Assembly: GCA_022592435.1 (NCBI GenBank)
Contig: JABYQS010000195.1
Span: 1 to 61,479 of the forward strand
Reading direction: 5' to 3'
Length of the DNA stretch: 61,479 nucleotides
Origin: Cerioporus squamosus
Taxonomy: Eukaryota > Basidiomycota > Agaricomycetes > Polyporales > Polyporaceae
Position 1 is the first letter of the stretch. The number at the start of each line of letters is the position of its first letter. The notes under the pieces are model-generated. The model was not told where the DNA came from and did no database searches. It saw only the letters and a list, made by a program, of their open reading frames with translations. Shown here piece after piece: positions 52,938-61,479 of this stretch. A program made the position numbers and the translations under genes.

Positions 52938-55900
52938 ATGCGGCCAGCTTTCTCTTGTCTGCATACATCTTCGAGCTGCAGATCTCTGTCTTTCGCATTC
53001 TTCAGGACAGCAAGGGGTCTGCGATTGCAGCGATTCTACGCGACCATGGCTGCTCACGCGACGGTCGACACCTCCTCGCGCCTCCAAGCCCTCCGCGAGC
53101 TTATGGCGAAGCCGGAGTACAACGTGCAGGCGTTCGTGGTGCCCACAGAAGATCAACGCAAGTGCATCTCGCGCGGGACACGTTAGGGGACGCGTACGAT
53201 CGCGCCTGATCATCCTCTAGACTTCAGCGAGTACATCGCGCAGTGCGACGAGCGACGCGCCTTCATCTCGGGCTTTACGGGATCTGCTGGTACGTCTTCT
53301 TTCTGACCCGAGAGGTCTCGACATCATGTGTAACTTACTTGGTTAGGGACGGCGGTTGTAACTGCACAGGAGGCGTTCCTCTTCACCGATGGAAGGTACT
53401 TCCTTCAGGCGGAGAAGCAGCTGGACCAGTATGTATCAGACCTGTCGTGCACAGTGCTCGTACATGCTGAACGGACAACAGGAACTGGACCTTGATGAAG
53501 CAAGGCCTCCCAGGTGACTACTTCACCTACTGAGGTTTGATTGCCGTCCTAAGTTGTGTGCAAGATATCCCCACCTGGCAGGAGTTTCTGTCCAAGGTAC
53601 ACAGTAGGTCTTACGGTGGAAGATGACAAGTGAGCTAACTTGAGTGGTTTGACAGAACCTAGGGCCAAATACGCGCATAGGTGTCGACCCGACCCTCATC
53701 TCTGCCTGTCAGTAGCCCCACGTCCGCTACGGAATACGACTCCGCTTGCTGAGCATTTCTCACAGCGGACGCGGATGCCATCTCCAGCGCTCTCGAGCCC
53801 AAACAATCTGAACTCGTATCGCTCTCCAAAAATCTCGTGGATCTCGTATGGGGCTCAGACCGCCCGCCCCGACCCGCGAACACAGTATTCCCCCTCGATG
53901 CCAAGTACTCCGGTATGTCGCTCTCCTGCGATCCTCGAGATCCACGCTTTCCTGACAGCTCGGACCGCAGGCGAGACACACACTGAGAAACTCCAACGCG
54001 TACGCGAGGACCTCAAGAAGAAGGACGCCAAGTCCATGGTCGTCAACCTCCTTGACGAAGTTGCGTGGTTGTACAACCTGCGCGGAGCCGACATCGACTA
54101 CAATCCTGGTGCGTCCTAGGCACCGGCACCTTCGCTTCGCACTGCTGAGGGAGGCGCTTCCACAGTGTTCTTCGCATACAGCCTTATCGACGCGGACAAG
54201 GCCCTGCTGTTCGTGAATGAGACACAGGTAGACGATGCAGTGCGACGGCACCTCGGATCTGACGTCGTGATCCACCCGTACGACACGTTCTTCTCGTACC
54301 TCACGCAACTCGGCGCCGAGCTCAACGCGAACAAGGACTCGGTGCGAGATTCAAGCGATTGGAGCGCCTCGTGCATCTACCTAACCACCTCTGTGACTGC
54401 AGAAAGTCCTCGTGAGCGACAAAGCGAGCCTCGCCGTCGCGCAAGCAATTGGCAAGGTACGTCTCCCTCTCCATCACTGCCACGCTGGAGGCCGCAAACT
54501 CCGACACGACGGAACTGACGCTAGGTCCGCCCGGACATTATCAAGGACAACATCACCGTCGCGCGCTCGCCAGTCACGGACCTCAAAGCGATCAAGAACG
54601 CGACCGAGGTCGCCGGCTTCCGCGCGTCGCACGTTCGCGACGGGGCGGCCCTTGTGCGGTACTTTGCATGGCTAGAAGAGCAGCTCCGTGCTGGGAAGGA
54701 GATGTCAGAGAGCGAGGTTGCGGGCCAGCTGGAGAAGTACCGTGCGGAAGGAGAGCACTTCCAGGGCCTGTCTTTCCCGACGATCTCGGCCACTGGGCCG
54801 AACGGCGGTGCGTGTTTTTCCTTTGAGTTTGAGTGCTCCTTGCTGGTGTTCAGGCGAGTGTACAGCGATCATCCATTATGAGCCCATACAGGGTAGCGAC
54901 GACATCGTGAAGAAGGATCAAGTGCGCATGTTTCCCTGCATTCTCGCTTTCCGGCCATGCTGACTCTTGTTCTTAGATATATCTGTGCGACTCTGGCGGT
55001 ATGTGCGTTGCTTGCATATTTGCGATCCGTACTGAGGAAAGGCGGTGTCCAGCACAATACCTCGACGGGACAACAGACGTGACAAGAACATACGTACGTC
55101 CAACTCGTGATACTGAACATTCTCTCAACTTGAAAATGCTCATACACTACCTTTCTTCACAGCACTTCGGTACGCCCACGGCGGAACAGAAGCGCGTTTT
55201 ACTCGGGTGCTGCAAGGCCACATCGCGATTGACACGGCTGTCTTCCCCAATGGCACCACTGGTAAGTCAGCCCTTACGATCCTTGTCGACTAGATTCGTG
55301 CCTCATTGTGATGATCCGCAGGATATCTGCTGTAAGGTTAAGAAAGTACTCGCCATGGGCGCATACTGAATGGACTCGTGGCACAGCGACCCGTTCGCTC
55401 GGAGACCTCTCTGGGAGGACGGTCTTGGTGAGTTACACATGTATTGCTGCGGGACTCAATGACTGAACATGAAACAGACTACCGGTGTGTCTCAAGCCTC
55501 CTGAACCTCCATGTAGGAGCTGTCTGACGTCGATCGTGCAGACATGGAACAGGCCACGGTGTTGGTGAGTAGGCGAAGCTGAGTATTACCGTCCGCGTGC
55601 CGCTGACTCTACACTAGGTCACTTCCTGAACGTACACGAGGGTGCGTTTACGATAGTGTCCGTGATGTCTTACAGAAGTCGCCTGATCGATGTTGTATAG
55701 GGCCACAAGGGATCGGTGTCCGCATTGGTTCGTGCTTTGTAACCCTCGATCAACACACAACCTAACCCTTCTGTTGACAGCTTACAACAGCACCCCTTTA
55801 AAACCCGGCATGACGGTTTCCAACGGTGAGCTTATGCATAACGTCATGGCGAGCGGCGAAGTCTGACAATGAGTTGCCCAGAACCCGGGTACTACAAGGA

Positions 55901-56243
55901 CGGCAGCTACGGCATCCGCATTGAGAACGTCGTCATCGTCCGCGACGCGCAGACCCCGAACAACTTCGGCGACAAGGGCTACCTGTGCTTCGAGCACGTC
56001 ACCCTGGTGCGTCTGCGAACCTTCCTTTGCCCTCCCTCCTTCCCGCGCGTTCACGCTAATGCTGGGTGGACGCGTTAACAGTGCCCGATGGGCGAGAACC
56101 TCATCGACGCGTCTCTCCTGAGTGCGAAGGAGAAGGAGTGGCTGGACGCATACCATGCGGAGGTCTTCGAAAAGGTCTCACCGCTCGTTCAGGGGGACGA
56201 GCGCGCCCTGAGGTGGCTGCAGCGAGAGTGCTCGCCTCTATAA
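52938..56243 (+). CDS. Xaa-Pro aminopeptidase (aminopeptidase P, M24B)
   Basis: Removes the first residue before a proline; a pita-bread metalloprotease of the creatinase family. About 18 small exons were traced in phase to TAA at 56241-56243. N-terminal domain landmarks: [59 protein letters not shown]. Catalytic domain: [12 protein letters not shown], then the metal ligands in [35 protein letters not shown] and FEHVT, all intact. The first intron (53158-53220) has a GC donor (gcaagt). Two in-frame starts exist: 52938 gives an Arg/Ser-rich leader ([20 protein letters not shown]), and 53046 ([10 protein letters not shown]) gives the usual cytosolic form. Two targeted isoforms are possible. C-terminal exon ends LQRECSPL. 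Confidence 0.92.
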
Positions 56244-56446
56244 GGTCGGCCTTCTGATCGCATGCAATACGCAGGACTGAGCGCAAAGTAGCAACATACA
56301 TACATGGCGAATTTATACTATCTTCATCCAAAGCCCTTGACTCGATGTCCTGACTATGCTCGGGAATCGAAATTGTGAAGCTAAGAGACCGGGTTTTGTG
56401 AGTCTTCCTCCGATGGTCTCTGAGTGCGAGAACATACGACCGTATG

Positions 56447-58240
56447 TCAGGAAGAATTTGCAGGTCTAGGGATCAACTCGAATGACGGCGCGGTGGGGAT
56501 CTTGCTAGACCAAATCTGGCGCCCTCGAGAAGCACGCAGCTCCTGCCACTCCCCATTCTTGAGCTCCCATGCGCGCATTCCTCGCCCTTCCACGTCGAAT
56601 GCTACATGACGCAGCGGAGTGAAGCGATTTACCAACGTTCGCATGTGTTGTTCACCGTCGTCGTACATCTCGCGTATATCGGGAATCTGCTTGTCACTGT
56701 CCACGGGTACAGTGGGAGCCGTAAATTGGACGAGAAGGGAAGACACAGAACTTGAGGCCGAACATAGGGTCTTGGCAAGGATTGACTGGGGATAAAATCA
56801 GCATCTAACGTTCAGCTCTGGACATTGGGCATGCCATGTGTTGCGACGACTGACCACTAACATAACGATGCGCCAGAATCTTAGCAGCTCCAGTGGCCAC
56901 CGCACAACGATGTCACGCGCGCGGCTAGCGGCAGTCCAGCGCAAGAACGGGTTCAGAATGAAATCCACGCTCCGGTGGAAAATCGGCCATAAACTTTTGG
57001 AGGGTGGACGGCAGGAGATGCTCTTTGGGCGCAGGTTCTCCAGGACCGCGCGCATCATGTCCACGGACAGCTTCGCATCGGACAGGGCCACGTGGTCGAC
57101 GCCGGTCGGACAGAGCACTCCAAGGTAGTAGAGCTCTGACGCATTCCCGGTTGTGACGCGCCGCAGATGTGGCCAGGTCCTCTCGTGCACGGGCAGCGCC
57201 ATATGTTCGTCTTGGGCTGACCGGACGAGTTCCTGTACATCGGGGCTGCCGGGATCTGTGAGCAATAGCAGTTGATCTTCTGCATCGTTGCTGAGGTAGA
57301 AGCGCCGCGTTGCTAGCTCCTTGATACCTGGGAAGAGGCGGACAAGGGTGCGGATGCCGTCGGGGACGAAGACATGGCTCAGCTCGAGGACGCGAACATT
57401 GGGGAAGGACTGCGAGCTCGGGGTGAGACAGACCTCGCGAAGGGTTAGCTTCTCGAGGGTGGAGGGGTGCCCGCGAATAAACGGGAGGGGGTCGGAGGTT
57501 TCCCTGTCAGTTTTTGGGTCTAATAGAGAGTCGGAGGTGAAGCTGAGCTGCAGAAAGCGGAGATTAGGGAGTACTCCGACGAGGACGTCCTGGTACATCT
57601 GAGTGACCTGGTCGAGCCGCAGTTCTTCGAGTTGCGGGAGACAGCCGAACGTGTTCCTCAAGGTTTCAGGAGACACTCCGAACGCGGCGATGTCTGTGAG
57701 GGAGAGCGTGACGAGGTTGGAACATCTTCCGAGCATCTCCAGCATGGCTCGAATCAACTCTTCCTGAGTATGCGGGCTCTCTATGACAGACTCGCGCGTC
57801 AGAGTCGACTCGTCCGTCAGGAATTGCAGTCCGAGTCGCCGTAGCGAGGATGTGCGGGTCGACTTTGCCTCCATGAACATGCGGAAGGACTCCTGGTGGT
57901 GCCAGCCCACTGTGACGTGACCTTCCAGCAGGGCCGACGAGAGCGCATTGCGAAGAGCTTTGTCCGTCCTGGTCAGGCTTGCCACGTCACCACGTCCGAT
58001 GAACGCGATGATTTGAAGCAGCGTGTCGAAGTTGAGGCCATTGAGATTTCGAGGTAGTACGGTGTTCTGTGGGCTGCGCATAGTACTCGGAGTATCAGTA
58101 CACTTAATGGCGCATACTTCTTCGTACTCACCTTGACATTGCAGCTCAACGGGAACGCATGAGATGGAGGTTGGTTGAGAGCAAGCGGGGGACTCACGCC
58201 GTACAGTGCTTTGCGAACTTCTGAGACGACTCTGAGACAT
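56447..58240 (-). CDS. F-box/LRR-like protein
   Basis: Probable substrate receptor of an SCF ubiquitin ligase. The ATG at 58240 opens a short first exon ending at VELQCQ. An intron with gtgagt donor and atgcgcag acceptor follows (about 58133-58080), though it is open in frame. An F-box-like helix pair comes next (LNGLNFDTLLQIIAFIGRGDVASLTRTDKALR). Leucine-rich repeat-like strands follow (NLVTLSLTDI, QLEELRLDQVT, NLRFLQLSFT, TLEKLTLREVCL, NVRVLELSHVF). A second intron near 56775-56865 leads to the last exon (SSLLVQFTAPTVPVDSDKQI... to PRPANSS). This family is large in polypores; the pseudogenes at 2.2-4.4 kb and 15-16 kb look like dead relatives. Confidence 0.75.
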
Positions 58241-58479
58241 CCGAGATCCATATCAAACCTGGGCGCTTCTCATGTCTCTCACATCCTTACGACGCTGCAA
58301 CGACATGACGGAGAGGAACAGTACGTGGAGACGTCACTCATCGTCTGTCACCTGAGATATTGACGGGCGGACCTGATTGACTAACTATCTCACACTTCAC
58401 GATAACACAACAGCGACAGCGCCCCGTTAATAACAATCGTACAACCAACTGGCATCCTCTTGCATGCCCAGGAACCTGT

Positions 58480-60533
58480 TCACTCGTCTGGTATCTTGAC
58501 CTTGGTCGGAGCGCAAGCAGCCTGGTACTTGTCCTCGGTATATGGACGGTACCTTCCCTGGAAGAACGGCTCGTCCCTGCGCATCAGCCACAGCATGTTC
58601 AGTATATCTTTCCGACGAACACGGAATCGAAATGGTTGGACGCACGAGAAGGGAACCGTGATGCATCCACGGTGGTGAGTGAATACGTCAAAGGTGGTCT
58701 TCCCGAACCACATCCCATCTAGGGAGCGATACGTCAGCTGAGCGGGTTTCATTGGATGGCCGAGGCGCGAGGACTTACATCCAGATTCCCCCTGTCCGCC
58801 GAAGGGCATCTCGTGAGCTGGACGTGGGAAGCGTAAGTACCTAGTGAGTGCATCCGGCAGATATGTACGCACCGCAGAGCTGCATGATCGTATCATTGAC
58901 GACCAACTGGCCGCTTCTTGTCTCTCGCAGGACTGCGCGGTCGGGTCAGCCTGCGCATCGCATCCGTATGTTAAATCGCGATACTGACACTTATGTTTCA
59001 GATCATCTTGATTCGTGAACAGGTAGATGACGAGCGGGATGGGCCTGCGCATCGGACGATGTTCAGAAGCGTAATCTGGGAGCCGATGTCAGGAAGACCC
59101 ACTTCGAATTGATCACTCGGATGGCTTCCTCGATGTCATCCACCGCGAGGATCGGGAGGAAAGGCCCGAATATCTCCCTGCGCGCGCACACAACGTACAA
59201 CCGCAGCAAACAGTGAGTATATGGTTACTGCACCCGCAGCGATAGCGACACTCACTCGTCCATTAATACGTCATCGACGGGGACGTCGGTCAGTATCGTC
59301 GGCGCGATACTCTTGTCCTTGTGGATCTGGCCGCCGTAGACAATCTTGCCCTTCGTCCGGCGCAAGAGGTCGACCAGGTGTGCGTGATGCGTGGGGTGGA
59401 CGATGTTGCTGATCGGCCGGGGCCCTGTTAGCGGATGCTCGTCGTCGGGGAAGAACTCCTCGTGCGCCTTCTTCAAGCTCTCCACGAACGCCCCGACCTT
59501 CGCCTTCGGGACGAGTGCGTAGTCCGGTGCGACGCACAGCTGCCCCCCGTTCTGCACCTTCCCGTACAGGATCCTTTTGGCGACGAGATCAAGGTCGTCG
59601 CAGTCATCCGCGACGACCGCGGCAGACTTGCCACCGAGCTCCAGGGTGAGCGGGGTGAGGTTCTTGCCTGCAGCAGTGGCAACGATGCGGCCGACACGGC
59701 TGTTTCCCGTGTAGAAGATGTGGTCCCAGCGGAGCGCGAGAGCGTGGGTCGTCTCAGGTACGCCACCCTTGATGACGGCGTAGGCATTGGGGTCGAGGTA
59801 GTTCGGGATAAGGCTGGCGATGAGCTCGCAGAAAGTCGGGACAAGCTCAGATGGCTTGAGCACGGTAGGGCACCCGGCTGCGATTGCTCCAATGAGGGGG
59901 TTTACGGTAAGAACCAGGGGATAGTTCCACGGCCTGCCGAATAGAGGCGCGTCAGTGAGACAGCTCGCAGCAAGGGAGAGAGCACGAGGACATGTGGCGG
60001 CACCTGCGCGCACCAAGAAGGAGCGCGGTATCAGAAGGCGCTAGAATCGGGCACCAGAAGACTAAGAGAGTTACGCAAAGGCTCTACGGCGGCGAGCGGG
60101 AACGAGGAGAACGAATCAGAAGCCGCTGGCTTCTTCATATTGAAGACTGCATGCTTGCGCGCGAGACGTAAGTGGTATGAGAGCTACTCACGAGATGATG
60201 AGGACAACGCCCTTAGGCTCTTTGTAGAGAGTGGCGCCCCACGAGCTTCGCCACGCTCCTTCGTTGGGCATGGATCCGGCGCCGCCCAGGAGGCAAGGTT
60301 TTCGGCGGCGTACAGGACGGAGGTGATCAGGTGTGCGACCTCGGACACGTTGTCTCCATGCGCGGCCTGTTGAGGTCGGCAAGGATCGCATCCTCGAACG
60401 CGATGTGATTGTCCTGGAGCATGCGTGCAAGCTGCAAGAGTTGCTTGCGGCGGTAGGCGAGCGAACGCGTTGCCCCGGACTTGAAAGTTGCAGTGAGCCT
60501 GGCATAGACCTGGGTGGCAACATCAACGATCAT
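58480..60533 (-). CDS. Aldehyde dehydrogenase, with possible frameshifts near the N-terminus
   Basis: Class-3/fatty-aldehyde type NAD(P)-dependent dehydrogenase. Starts MIVDVATQVYARLTATFKSG at 60533. Conserved parts: LADLNRPR, LYKEPKGVVLIIS joined by an intron to PWNYPLVLTVNPLIGAIAAG, KPSEL, FYTGNSRVGRIV, the general-base motif LELGGKS, the catalytic cysteine in NGGQLCVAPDY, REIFGPFLPIL, YLFTNQDDL, LVVNDTIMQLC and EMPFGGQGESG. The C-terminus is RYRPYTEDKYQ...KIPDE. Between DLNRPRMET and ASWAAPDP the frame shifts near 60355, and again near 60270 before AWRSSWGATLYKEPKG, with no intron able to explain either. Either two one-base indels inactivate the gene or the assembly has errors. The rest of the enzyme is intact. 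Confidence 0.75.
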
Positions 60534-61479
60534 GTTTGAAGGCGGTATATACGTAGCTCTACCTCGTCCATGTCCTCGTTGGTATTGAATTCAGCAATGC
60601 CGCCGGCACAGGCATCACCTTCTGCGGGAGATCGAAAGGCATAGCGGGACAGAGAGGAGGTGTCAGAGGCGACTAGCGGGGGTGCGAGATGGAGGAGGAT
60701 GATATAGTGGCTGCAGCGGCGTCTTCGTCCACCTGGAGGACTTGTTGTGCCCCGTCTGTCAAGGAAAGACCATTTAGCCATTCAGCAAAAGTGTGCAGAA
60801 GCGGAAGCTCCTGACCTTCATCCGATTGGAGCGCGATGCGCGTGCAGAACTTTTGCAGGCGCTCGATGCCAAGCCCTTTCCGCAGGTTAAGTTGAGTTCG
60901 AGGACTGTCGCGGGATGGTCAGATTGCTGAGATCCCTCCTACGTCCGACGCTAGGAAGGCATTCAGAAGCTAGTTGGAGGCTGACCTAGGCTAACTATTT
61001 CTTGGCCCTCTTGAGTTCCGATCCTACTCGTAACAGTCATGATGTAATCATCTCTGATCTCTCTGGCGGGTCGTTCACTGTGGATTCGTAGTGCTGTCTT
61101 GCATCGAAGACCTGCTGTTCCGCCAGATGATACTGCTCGCAGTGGTAAATGAATGACACGAAGCCCAGTTGAAGAGCGCGTACCTGGGGCTCAGCATTGC
61201 AGTACCGCGTCTTTCCGCCACTTCCCCTACGGATAGTTGTGGCACATTCTTACTGGAAATGCTGACCTGGTGGCAAGTGGCAAGTGATGATGGTTGGAAC
61301 ATGGGAGACCGCAGGGCGCTAAGTACCACTTCACTCTCCCCTTGACCACTACCACCACCGTCAATCAATGATGTCAGCGTGAGTGCCTCCTTCGCCATGA
61401 CATTGACAATCTGGCTTACGCGAGTAAGAATGATTGACAGATCCACACCCGCTGATCTACTACAGGATCTCAATGCGGA
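60534..61479. other. No gene recognised at the right edge
   Basis: Open frames occur on the minus strand near 61075-61473 (Ser/Val/Ile-rich, no domain) and upstream of the aldehyde dehydrogenase, but no splice model or known family supports them. A partial gene may enter from the right edge. Confidence 0.35.

Noticed and set aside
59435..59944. Plus-strand frame of 169 codons
   Set aside because: Antisense to the aldehyde dehydrogenase catalytic exon with LELGGKS and GQLC motifs.

Overview
This is nuclear DNA from a filamentous basidiomycete, most likely an Agaricomycete close to the Polyporales (inference). The protein genes are broken by many short introns of about 45-70 nt with GT..AG ends. 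One tRNA-Val is present. The gene set (Rpt6, Mrs2, NIPA, phosphoglucomutase, MOV10-like helicases, F-box families, a hypothetical acyl-type family typical of polypores) has no bacterial or organellar character.

Layout. 0-6 kb is transposon-rich and decayed. It holds the end of a Ty3/gypsy chromovirus with its LTR, a large fold-back repeat, an LTR-like promoter carrying a 10-bp-phased GAA array, an F-box-like pseudogene split by a hAT-type MITE, and a second promoter region with heat-shock-element-like motifs. 6-15 kb holds ordinary genes: a polynucleotide-kinase-like P-loop protein, phosphoglucomutase, a conserved hypothetical, an mpaB/rubber-oxygenase (DUF2236) protein, tRNA-Val and a mitochondrial-type TPR protein. 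A decayed F-box-like gene follows at 15-16 kb. 17-38 kb has two interleaved paralogous families plus housekeeping genes: three single-pass membrane proteins (17.3, 26.0 and 36.1 kb), the first zinc-finger MOV10-like helicase (20.1-23.5 kb, minus), a multi-pass membrane protein, the Mrs2 Mg channel, a nucleotidyltransferase-like protein and proteasome Rpt6. 38.5-41.2 kb codes for a low-complexity protein ending in an 18-residue-repeat E/R/K helix. 42.5-50 kb is a tandem pair of zinc-finger helicases. 50-61 kb holds NIPA-like Mg transporter, aminopeptidase P, an F-box/LRR protein and an aldehyde dehydrogenase with frame breaks.

Most interesting. (1) Three intact genes fuse a CCCH finger and two or three U1/matrin-type C2H2 fingers (a class often binding dsRNA) to an SF1 MOV10/SDE3-like helicase, close to transposon remains. 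This suggests a locally expanded RNA-surveillance or transposon-silencing helicase family. (2) Three paralogous membrane proteins share a two-cysteine extracellular domain, and in otherwise unalignable cytoplasmic tails keep short motifs, including a C-terminal SF-(G/D)-x(n)-IPD-x-PP-x-P peptide. (3) Two LTR-like promoters carry heat-shock-element-like arrays, one with seven same-strand GAA/GAG units at exactly 10-bp spacing. Exon coordinates were worked out by hand from splice sites and reading frame, and no database search was possible.
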